NCBI GenBank assembly: GCA_016946835.1 | Contig: JACVTC010000694.1 | Span: forward strand, 1 to 11,636 | Direction: 5' to 3' | DNA length: 11,636 nucleotides | From: Neocallimastix lanati (nom. inval.) | Lineage: Eukaryota > Neocallimastigomycota > Neocallimastigomycetes > Neocallimastigales > Neocallimastigaceae | Part shown: in pieces, positions 1 through 8,910 of the stretch | How the letters are laid out: every line of letters starts with the position of its first letter | Position numbering within the stretch: position 1 is the stretch's first letter | Program-made: the position numbers and the translations under genes | Notes under the pieces: generated by a model | The model's database searches: none | Seen by the model: the letters and a program-made list of their open reading frames with translations, nothing else | What the model was told of the DNA's origin: nothing

Positions 1-50
1 CCACAAGATAAATTTTTAATGTAATAATTTTTATAAAATGTAATTCTGAG

Positions 51-693
51 TGTAACGGAGGTGCTTCTATTGTAAAGGCGGGATGAGATATAGAAACACA
101 GAAAGGAGAAAACTCAATAGGTTTACACTATCTGTATAAATAATTCGTTTTATTAGAAATTTTTTATTAATTATAAAATTTAAAATAATTATTAATATTA
201 ATCAACAAGGTAATATTTCGAATTACTTATACGTTAATTATTATTAATAAAAGCACGAAGAAAAATATTTCATTCGTGAAGTTCGCACTATTTATACTTT
301 TAACGGAAAAAAACAGTTTTAACATGTAAAAATAATTTTAAAGAAATATTTAGAAATATATTTGTAATAATTAATAATGTAAAGTTTCTAGAATATAGAT
401 TTTAATTGATGAAAATGAATCTTATCAAAAAAGAATAAAATAATTTATATAATAAGAATTTCTAAATTCATTTCGGTTAAATTACAAACCGAAAGAATCT
501 TTAACTTTCTATAATTTTATACAGAAAGAATATTCAAGAAGATATTATTAATAATTAATAAAATAATTAATAAAATAATTATTAATGCAAAATGGGTTGA
601 GGTGTGAGTCGAACCCATGAAGTATTGGTCATGGTCAATGTAACTAACCATTGAACCAAGGTTCTAATTTTACTAATTGAAGATTTCGTTACA
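51..693. mobile_element. LTR-like repeat unit, copy 1 (probable solo LTR)
   Basis: The unit begins TGTAACG (51-57) and ends CGTTACA (687-693), a perfect 7-bp inverted repeat with the TG...CA ends usual for LTRs. It is flanked on both sides by CTGAG (46-50 and 694-698), which looks like a 5-bp target-site duplication. Solo LTRs of Ty3/gypsy or copia elements have this form. A non-autonomous DNA element with short terminal inverted repeats is the alternative. It encodes nothing recognisable. Internal inverted repeats include CACGAA/TTCGTG (254-259/273-278) and TTTCGGTT/AACCGAAA (471-478/487-494). A tRNA-like segment lies near its right end. A second, about 97% identical copy starts 697 bp downstream. 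Boundaries are well supported; the class (LTR or MITE) is inferred. Confidence 0.65.
594..665 (-). pseudogene. degenerate tRNA-like sequence, copy 1
   Basis: On the minus strand, TGGTTCAATGG (658-648) matches the Pol III A-box/D-arm consensus and GGGTTCGACTC (616-606) matches the B-box/T-arm consensus. They are 31 bp apart, as in a normal tRNA gene, and a TTTT terminator (592-589) lies just past the 3' end. The total length of about 72 nt fits a tRNA. The fold is poor: the expected acceptor arms (AGAACCT and CTCAACC) do not pair, the T stem has two mismatches, and the anticodon stem pairs well only if the loop has eight bases. The triplet in anticodon position would be about CAT, but U33 is not conserved. 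I read this as a tRNA-derived relic embedded in the repeat, not a functional tRNA. An alternative plus-strand hairpin ATGGGTT/AACCCAT (592-598/612-618) overlaps it. Confidence 0.45.
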
Positions 694-1292
694 CTGAGAA
701 AATTATTGTTGTAAAATAATTTAAATGAATTAATTAAAGTTTAAAACTGTAACGGAGGTGCTTCTATAGTAACGGCGGGACGTGGTATAGAAACACAGAA
801 AGGAGAAAACTCAATAGGTTTACACTATCTGTATAAATAATTCGTTTTATTAAAAATATTTTTTTATTAATTATAAAATTTAAAGTAATTATTAATATTA
901 ATCAACAAGTTAATATTTCGAATTACTTATACGTTAATTATTATTAATAAAAGCACGAAGAAAAATATTTTCATTCGTGAAGTTCGCACTATTTATACTT
1001 TTAACGGAAAAACAGTTTTAACATGTAAAAATAATTTTAAAGAAATATTTAGAAATATGTTTGTAATAATTAATAATGTAAAGTTTCTAGAATATAGATT
1101 TTAATTGATGAAAATGAATCTTATCAAAAAAGAATAAAATAATTTATATAATAAGAATTTCTAAATTCATTTCGGTTAAATTACAAACCGAAAGAATCTT
1201 TAACTTTCTATAATTTTATACAGAAAGAATATTCAAGAAGATATTATTAATAATTAATAAAATAATTAATAAAATAATTATCAATGCAAAAT

Positions 1293-1364
1293 GGGTTGAG
1301 GTGTGAGTCGAACCCATGAAGTATTGGTCATTGTCAATGTAACTAAACATTAAACCAAAGTTCT
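1293..1364 (-). pseudogene. degenerate tRNA-like sequence, copy 2
   Basis: This is the counterpart of 594-665 inside the second repeat unit. The B-box motif GGGTTCGACTC is intact (minus strand, 1315-1305). The A box (1357-1347) has changed to TGGTTTAATGT, losing the final conserved G. The middle reads ACAATGAC where copy 1 has ACCATGAC. The TTTT terminator (1291-1288) is kept. The additional substitutions suggest decay without selection on tRNA function. Confidence 0.4.
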
Positions 1365-1375
1365 AATTTTATTAA

Positions 1376-1379
1376 CTTA
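1376..1379. repeat. target-site duplication, left (CTTA)
   Basis: The 4 bp CTTA immediately before the 5' LTR are repeated immediately after the 3' LTR (10995-10998). Four- to five-base duplications are usual for Ty3/gypsy integrases. This fixes the element's ends and shows that it arrived by integration and has not since recombined with another copy. Confidence 0.75.
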
Positions 1380-2048
1380 TGATACAAGATGAAAAGAAAA
1401 ATAATGATACTTTAAAATTATTATTAAATTATATTAATTATATAAGTTTGTAAAATATATATTATTAATTAAAATTAATTATATAAAAATGATGAATTAA
1501 TATTAATTATAAATCATATAAATAATATTATTATAGTATAACAATTTAATTATTATAATATAAACTTTTATATTAATGTTTATATAAAATATAACAATTA
1601 TGATTTAATAGAGATAATAATTATAAAAAAAAATATATAAAAATATTATAAAAAAAAAAAAAATGTTTTTGTTAAAAAAAATTAATAAATTATTAGATAT
1701 ATGTTAATTAGTAATAGTTGATTTAATATAAGAAAAATGTTTTAAATTAGTTAAGATAGTAGTTAGTTATTAGTTTTAATAAAATTAGTTGTTTAAGTAA
1801 TTAATTGTAGAATATTATAATTAAATTATAATTATTAATAGTTAATTAATATGATAAAAATAAAATAAAATAAAATAAAATAAAATAATAAAAATAAATA
1901 TTACAAAACAAATATCCTAAAATAAAAATTTAAAATAATTAAATAAAATAATTAATAATTATTATTAGAATATATAATTTAGTACAATTCCCCAGTGTAG
2001 CGCCCAAAACTATTATAAATACTGAATATTTTAAAAGATATCGTATCA
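1380..2048 (+). repeat. 5' LTR
   Basis: This 669-bp LTR starts TGATAC and ends GTATCA, a perfect 6-bp terminal inverted repeat. It matches 10330-10994. Composition is almost entirely A/T, with one GC-bearing island, TTCCCCAGTGTAGCGCCC (1988-2005), identical in both LTRs. If the element is self-primed, transcription would start at about 1994, making U3 about 614 bp and R plus U5 only about 55 bp. It contains TAAAA-type short tandem repeats around 1860-1885 and an A14 run near 1650. Confidence 0.92.
1971..1977 (+). promoter_or_regulatory. candidate TATA box of the 5' LTR
   Basis: TATATAA lies 17-23 bp upstream of position 1994, where the transcript's 5' end would fall under the self-priming model. 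The spacing is plausible, but the surroundings are so AT-rich that a TATA-like string by itself is weak evidence. The same string is present in the 3' LTR near 10918. Confidence 0.35.
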
Positions 2049-2050
2049 TA

Positions 2051-2078
2051 TTTTGGGTGAGAATCCGGGCGCTGCACT
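2051..2078 (+). promoter_or_regulatory. bipartite self-primer binding site
   Basis: Two nucleotides after the 5' LTR, TTTTGGG (2051-2057) pairs with CCCAAAA (2003-2009) inside the LTR. Twelve bases further on, CGCTGCACT (2070-2078) pairs with AGTGTAGCG (1994-2002), one of the pairs being G-U. The contiguous LTR segment 1994-2009 is thus fully complementary to a leader site with a 12-nt bulge. The GGG at 2067-2069 can compete for the same CCC. Tf1 and relatives prime minus-strand synthesis from the folded 5' end of their own mRNA, and this arrangement fits that mechanism. A conventional tRNA-primed site starting TGGGTGAG (2054) is possible, but I recognise no matching tRNA 3' end. Confidence 0.65.
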
Positions 2079-2280
2079 ATTAAATTATATGAAAAATAAT
2101 AATAAATATTATAAAAAAAAAAAAAAAAATTAATTTTTTTTTATTAAAATATATATATATATATAATAGTAAAAATAAATAAATACTATTAGAGATAAGT
2201 CGAATTAAATAAGAAAATAAATTACGTATTAAATATAAGTTTTGTTTCATTTTTTTTCCTTTTTTAGTAGTTAATTAATA
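2079..2280 (+). other. 5' untranslated leader
   Basis: This non-coding AT-rich leader lies between the primer-binding region and the first gag ATG. It contains a run of about 16 A followed by a T run, a (TA)n stretch near 2150-2165 and a pyrimidine-rich tract ending in AG (2241-2267). The tract resembles a 3' splice site just 13 bp before the ATG, though no matching donor is convincing. Confidence 0.5.
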
Positions 2281-3375
2281 ATGGTTGACGCTTCCAAAGT
2301 AAAACGTGATCTACCATATCTATGTGACTATGGTAAAGACATAGACACATGGATAGAAGATTTTAAGGGTGTCATGGAAATGCATGACATCCAAGATTCA
2401 TCTAGAATTTTTGTATGGCTAAAAATACCGTGGAGGCTGACTTGAGGAACGTTTTGAAATCATTAAGTAAACCACTCGGAATAATATCACAAGGTATCCA
2501 AACTATAAAGAAGTGCAATCAGCTATTGAAAAGTATATGGATATAAAACCAGCTGATAAATGCTCAGTTTTAAAAATCTGAAAATAAAACCAAATGAAAA
2601 TATAAAGAATTTTAACTACCGTTATTTAACCTTGTATCATCGATTAGATAGAGATTATCAGAAGATTATATCAGTCGATGATTATTTAAATTCAATAAAA
2701 TCAAGAATATATGTTCATTCTCAAATTCTCTTAGCCGAATGTGATACCTTGTCGGATGCTTTTGAAGTGGCTGTAAGAGCCGAGAAAGCCGAAAAAAGGA
2801 CCATAGGAAATAATGAATTTCTCAACACTTCTATGGTCTTCCAAAATAATTCTAATTGTCAAAATTCTTTATTAGAACATCCATTATATAGAGGATTGAC
2901 CGAAGGAAATAGGGATTTAGATAATTCTATACAAAATGCGTATTATGTGGGCAATGCTGATCTGTTTTCTACTGGTCGATATCGTCAAGAAAGATTTAAT
3001 TCAAGGTATAATAATAACAACAATAATAATAATCAATTTAGAAATTTTACTTGCTACCTCTGTGGCAAACCAGGTCACAAAGCAAGAGAATGTAACAAAA
3101 GAAATTTAAGAAATAAAAATAAATCTCTTAATTATAGTCAGGATCAGAATCAATTAATGACCTTCGGAAAATTTAATTCTGGATTTTATAATGAAAATAA
3201 TTATAATAATAATGGAAATAGAATGTTTAATAACGGAAATAATGGAAATAATTATAATATTAATAATAATAATAATAATAATTATAATACTCTATATGGT
3301 AATAATAATTATAACAGTAATTATAATAACAATAATAATAATTATAATAATTTCTATAACAGTAATATTAAATAG
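2281..3375 (+). pseudogene. gag: Gag (capsid and CCHC nucleocapsid), frame broken
   Basis: Gag packages the element's RNA into cytoplasmic virus-like particles. The reading starts at ATG 2281 (MVDASKVKRDLPYLCDYG) with a capsid-like N-terminal region typical of Ty3/gypsy Gag. In-frame stops lie upstream. The frame is lost near 2421-2425 and again near 2480 and 2572-2576. In each case the homologous-looking protein continues in the next frame, consistent with one missing A in an A run. From 2560 the frame is open through the rest of the capsid region (PNENIKNFNYRY... to EVAVRAEKAEKR). A perfect CX2CX4HX4C zinc knuckle follows (3052-3093, CYLCGKPGHKARECNK), the RNA-binding nucleocapsid motif. 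Asn-rich sequence begins on both sides of the knuckle, and this segment ends at a TAG (3373-3375). Translated as written, the first ATG yields only about 54 residues. Confidence 0.85.
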
Positions 3376-4415
3376 TAGCAATAATAGTAATTATAATAAT
3401 TTCAATAACAGTAACAATAATAATAATAATAATAATTTCAATAACAGTAACAATAATAATAATAATAATTTTGGTAACTATAATAATAATTCCAATAATA
3501 ATAATATTAACAATGGTAATTATAATTTTAGGAACAACAACAATAGAGGAAAAAATAATTATAATAACAATGATAATTATAATAATAACAAATTATAGCA
3601 ATAATAATTATATTAATAGCAATTATAACAATAATAATTATAATAACAATAATATGTATAATAACAATAATAATTATAATAGAAAATAATAATTATAACA
3701 GTAATAGTAATTATGGAAATAATAATTATAATACTAATAATACTAATTATGACAACTATAGCAATGATAACTACAATAATGCAAGAAATATTGAAGAAAT
3801 AACAAATAAAAGCAATCCTAGGTACTTTGATAATCAAAGTCCTCATCAGCAAAATATTAGAAGCGATAGCAATTTAAAATAGATTATGGGAGAAGGCCAA
3901 CTTCCAGTAAACAAACCACCCTTTTATGTATAAATAACGACAATTATTGTAATGATAACTTCAATAATCATTATAATAATAATAATAATATTAATGAACC
4001 TAATAATTATAATGAAAATAATATATATTATAAGAATATTAAAAATAAAAATAATAATTTACTAATTAATAATAATGAAAGAAATGAAAATTATGGAAAT
4101 AATGAAGAAATGGATATCAAGAATAAAGACAACAACTATAAAAACAATGAGAATATTTATTTAGTTAATAGAAAAGATAATTTTAATACCAATTCCAATG
4201 ATAATGATAATAATAATTATAATTATAATATTTATGATAATTATAATAGTAATAATAATTATTGCAATAAACCAAATTGTAACAATAACAATAATACTAA
4301 TAATAACAATAACTTTAATAATAACAATAACCATAAAAATAAAAAAAATAATAATTACACATATAATAATAATTACATTAATAATCGTTACAATAATGAT
4401 AATAATAGTAATAGT

Positions 4416-4452
<37 letters not shown>

Positions 4453-5153
4453 GTAATGATAATCATAATAATAGTTATAATAATAATTATAATTTTGGTA
4501 ATAATGGTAATAATTATAATAATGATGATCATAATAATCGAGGTAATATTAATAACGATAATTATAATAATAGTAGTCATAGTTATATTAATAATAATAA
4601 TAGTAATATTAATAATAATAGTGATATTAATAATAATGTTAATATTAATAATAATAATAGTAATTATAACAATAAGAATCTTAATAATAATTATAGTAAT
4701 AGTGATTATAATAATGATAATTATAATAATAACGATACTAATAATTACAATCATAATAATAATTATAAAAATTACAATAACTATAATTATAATTATAATA
4801 ATAGTATTATGAAATGTAATAGTGATAATGTTAATATGAGAAATGATAATAATGATTATTATATCGATGATAATAATAATCATTATAATAATTGTAATAA
4901 TCATTGTAATAATAATATTAAGGATAATGATAATGAAAAAAATGATTATTATAATAACAATTATAATAAAAATAATAATAATAATGTTTATTTAAGAGAT
5001 ACCAATGAAGAATTCCAGGATGAAGTTGTTTTTGCTGCTCAGAGAAAAGGGAAACAAAATAAAGAAAAATATAAGGGGCCTTATAAAGAAACACAAAGGC
5101 TTCATCTCAAAGATAATCCAGTTCCTATTCACACTCCAGCCATGAACAAATAA
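3376..5153 (+). pseudogene. Asn-rich Gag tail / Gag-protease linker, frame broken
   Basis: About 1.8 kb of AAT/AAC-dominated coding sequence follows the zinc knuckle. Asn is the commonest residue by far, with Tyr, Asp, Ser, Gly and a few Lys between. The Asn frame continues across stops at 3373, 3596, 3687, 3880 and 5151 by one-base steps, each at an A run: extra A at 3370-3372, 3590-3592 and 3683-3686, missing A at 3876-3879 and 5148-5150. Near 3876-3932 an ordinary, non-repetitive stretch appears (DYGRRPTSSKQTTLLC), and another at 4996-5149 (EFQDEVVFAAQRKGKQNKEK and beyond). These islands support a genuine coding frame rather than a mere microsatellite. The longest pure repeat is (AAT)11 at 4419-4451. 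No enzymatic domain is visible. A low-complexity, possibly aggregation-prone extension of Gag is the simplest reading. Confidence 0.65.
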
Positions 5154-5212
5154 ATAATAACATTAATGATAATATTAATACTAATAATGATAGTAATAAT
5201 AACACAGAAAAA

Positions 5213-8200
5213 TTGGAACATTTGGATATATCATATATAAACCAACCAAATATTTCAAACGCAAAAAAAATTAACAAATTAAATAGAATTAAAGAGATAA
5301 TATCCAATACTACAAACGAAAATGAAAATGGAGGTAATACTAAGACGTCAAAATTAGAGAAACATATTAAAATGATCAATTTGGTCGATAATTATGATAT
5401 AAATGACCTGGTTAAAGATGTTGCCAATATAGAAGTCAAACTTAAATTGGCACACTTATTGGACTTATGTCCTAAATTTCGTACCGGGTTTAACAAAGAA
5501 CAAAAATTAATTAAAAGTACCAGTAAAGAATTTTTAATAAATGCTTTATCATTGTTAAGCGACTATAAAGTTATAAAAGTAAATGGTACTATTGAAGGAT
5601 CCTACGCAGAAATATTCTTAGATTCTTGTGCAAGTGTTAATTTAATTACTGCTGCTGCATTCGAGAAGTATAAAATAAATAAAACGGCCGTTGGAACTAT
5701 TTCGGAAAGAATATTCCAGGCTTATTCTAATAATTATATTTCTTCGGATGTATACGAATTAGAAATTGAAATAGGCGGCTACACTTTCAAAGACTATTTC
5801 AGAAAAATAGAAAAAGATGATATTTTCGACGTGTTAATTGGTATTAACACGCTTAAGAAAAATAGATTTGTGCTAGATTTAGTTGATGATACTTTATTAC
5901 GTAAAAATGATAATGGTGATTTTATTGAACTTTCTAATTTAATGTATAATGTAAATTTTTCTAATGTTAATGATTTAAATATTAATAAAAATGATTCTGA
6001 AAATTATGTTACGCGTTGTGATGGTATTATCAATTATTGTGCGTGTTCAAATTTTTTGTGTAATGATACTTCTAATATAAATATTAGTGATTTTGATAAT
6101 TTAATATTATCTAATGATGAAGTTCTTAATAATAATGATTTATTTTCTATTGATAATAATGTGTTATTTCTTAATAATGATTCAAAAATTTGTCCCGCTA
6201 TTCTTTTAATAACTTCTGATGATAATTCATCTTTTGTTGATTTAAAATCTCTGCAAAATGATAAGAAAATTTCGCTTGTACACGACATATTATCTGAAGT
6301 ACCTTCTTCTATTAGAGATTCAATTAAAATTTTATTTTTATCATACACGGATATTTTAGCTGTTAAAACAGATGATTTAGGTAATTCTAAATTATTTCCT
6401 CATAGAATTAATTTAGTTCCTGGTACTCACCCTGTTAAACAGAGAGCATATAGACTCTCTAAAGTACAAGCAGATGCTCTAAAAAAAGAAATAATTAAAC
6501 TCATTAACAATAAATTAATTGTTCCTTCAAATTCTCCTTGGTCTTCACCAGTTGTTCTTGTGTTAAAAAAAAATGGTCAAGTAAGAATGTGCGTTGATTA
6601 TAGAGTAGTAAATAACTGTACGAAGAAAGATGCCTATGCCCTTCCTATTATCGATGATATTCTTTATTATGTAGGAAACACCGCAGTTCTTTCAACAATT
6701 GATTTATTTTCAGGATACCATCAAATTCCTATGCATCCTGATGATAGAGATATTACGTGTTTTACTACTATTTATGGTAATTTTAATTTTCAAGTTATGC
6801 CTTTTGGGTTGTGTAATGCTCCCGCAACTTTTCAAAGGGAGATGAACCGAATATTCTTCGACTTGATTGGTGTTTGTGTCTTTGTCTATATCGATGATCT
6901 TGTTGTGTATTCTCCCTCAATGGATCAGCATATTAAAGATCTTGAAAAGGTTTTCAAAATTCTACATAATAATGGATTAAAAATTAATTTAGAGAAATGT
7001 CATTTTTTTAAAGAAGAAGTAGAATTATTAGGACACAAATTATCTACTAAAGGAATTAGTCCTATTGATTCAAAAGTGAATGTTATTATGAATTGGTTAC
7101 CTCCTAAAAATATTAAGCAACTACGTTCTTTTTTAGGTGCTATTGGCTATTATAGGAAATTCATTTATAATTTTGCTCAAATTGCTAAACCATTATATGA
7201 ACTTACAAAAAAAAATGTTCCTTTTGTATGGACTGATACTACTAATAAGGCTTTTGTTGAATTAAAAAATAAAATAATTTCTGCACCTATTTTATCACCT
7301 CCTGTTTTTGAAAAACCATTTATTATTCGTACGGACGCCTCTAAATATGGTATTGGTGGAGTTCTTATTCAGTTAGATGAGAATAATGATGAAAAGCCTA
7401 TTTATTTTGAAAGTCGTACCTTAGTAAATGCAGAATTAAACTATAGTATTACGGATTTGGAAGGATTAGCTGCTTACTATTGTGTTATGAAATTTAGACC
7501 ATTTTTAACAGGTAATAATTTTGAAACTATTTTGTACACTGATCATAAACCCTTAGTTTATATTTTCAATAGTAAAGAACCTACTTCTAGCCGTCATATT
7601 AAATGGATTACGGAATTCAGTATTTTAAAAGTTAAAGTTTTATATGAAGAGGGGAGGAGAAATGTAATTGCAGATGCACTTTCAAGATTAAATTCTGGTG
7701 AAGATATACAAAATAAGAATGTAGAAGAAAATAAAAATATTATTTTGGAAAACAATTTTAATAAAGATAATAATTCAATTAAAAATATTATTTTAAAAGA
7801 GAATATAAGAAATAATAATTCTAATGAAATTAATAAATCAAGAAATAAAATCAGTAGGGAAAATACTAATGACAATTTATTTATAAAAATAGACAATAAA
7901 AATACTATTAAAAATAGCAATTTATCTAAAAAAATAAAAATAAATAATATCACAAACAATCATAAATTATATGAGAATGAAAACAATAATAATTATAATA
8001 AAAATAATATCTCTGATAAAAAAATAGAAATTAATGGGTTTAATAAAAATAATAACTTTAATACTAATAATAATTATATTAAAAATAACAATTATAATAA
8101 AAACAATAATCATAATGAAAATAGCAATTGTAATAAAAATAGCAATTGTAATAAAAATAGCAATTATGATAAAGGCAATAATCCTAATGAAAATAATTTT

Positions 8201-8829
8201 GTTGGAAATAATAATAGGAATAAAAATAATAATCTCAATGAAAATAATAATTATAATAAAATTAATTACTTAGATGAAAAATTAAAAAATTGTAACATTA
8301 TTCAAAATAACTATTCAAATGAAAACAAAGAAAATTATAATACAAAATATAATAATATACATGATGCATATAAAAATAATAATTATTTAACAAAGGAAAC
8401 AAGCTTTAAAACCGAAATATTAAATAATAATGTAATTCAAAATAATGTATTATTTAGAGATATAAAAAATGAGAGTACAACAAATGAAAATGAAAAAGAA
8501 AATGAAAATGAAAAAAATAATATTGTAAATCAAAATAATATAAGCATTAATAATAAATTCAATAAAATTTTGAATATTGATAAAAATATTAACAAAAAAT
8601 CTCTTAATAAAAATGAACAAGAAGATCATAGAAGTATAACTATAGGAAAAAAGAAATATAATAATATTTTAAAAATTGATAAAATTAATAATAATTTTAC
8701 AAATAATAACATTCAAAAGGATGATAATAATGAAATGTTAAATAATGATATAAATAAAAATTACTCAAGAAATATTTTATCTAACAATAATGTATATCTA
8801 GATACAAATTTCGTAATAAATGTTACACC

Positions 8830-8910
<81 letters not shown>

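Larger units (their letters stand above)
748..1379. mobile_element. LTR-like repeat unit, copy 2, cut by the retrotransposon
   Basis: This second copy of the 51-693 unit has the same orientation and starts TGTAACGG at 748, 54 bp after copy 1 ends. I estimate about 97% identity, with differences clustered in the first 50 bp and in the tRNA-like segment. The hairpin TTTCGGTT/AACCGAAA is preserved (1170-1177/1186-1193). The copy stops matching near 1375, where the large LTR retrotransposon inserted. Sequence resuming after the 3' LTR starts CTTACA, so the unit may once have ended ...TTACA at about 11000 with a small internal deletion. I see no convincing target duplication for this copy. It may be an independent insertion or half of a tandem duplication. 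Confidence 0.6.

Noticed and set aside
1-1379. CRISPR-like or satellite array
   Set aside because: There are just two copies of a 640-bp unit with transposon-type ends; no short regularly spaced repeats are present.
2054-2072. Conventional tRNA primer-binding site beginning TGGGTGAG
   Set aside because: The reverse complement ends in CCA as required, but I recognise no tRNA 3' end matching it, and the LTR complementarity explains the same bases better. Not fully excluded.
3191-3689. Short plus-strand frames with poly-Ile stretches beside the Asn frame
   Set aside because: The Ile-rich portions are out-of-frame readings of AAT repeats. Only their Asn-rich ends belong to the interrupted gag tail and are described there.
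4161-4904. Long minus-strand open frame rich in Ile and Thr
   Set aside because: It is the antisense reading of AAT/AAC repeats (ATT/GTT codons) over the Asn-rich plus-strand frame. It has no membrane-protein or enzyme features beyond repeat composition.
5125-6348. Minus-strand frames at 5125-5379 and 6034-6348
   Set aside because: Both overlap the coding frame of pol in antisense and show no recognisable domain.
7594-7959. Minus-strand frame with a hydrophobic, membrane-like sequence
   Set aside because: It lies antisense to RNase H and the A-rich linker of pol. Hydrophobicity follows from T-rich antisense codons, and pol in this stretch carries clear catalytic motifs.
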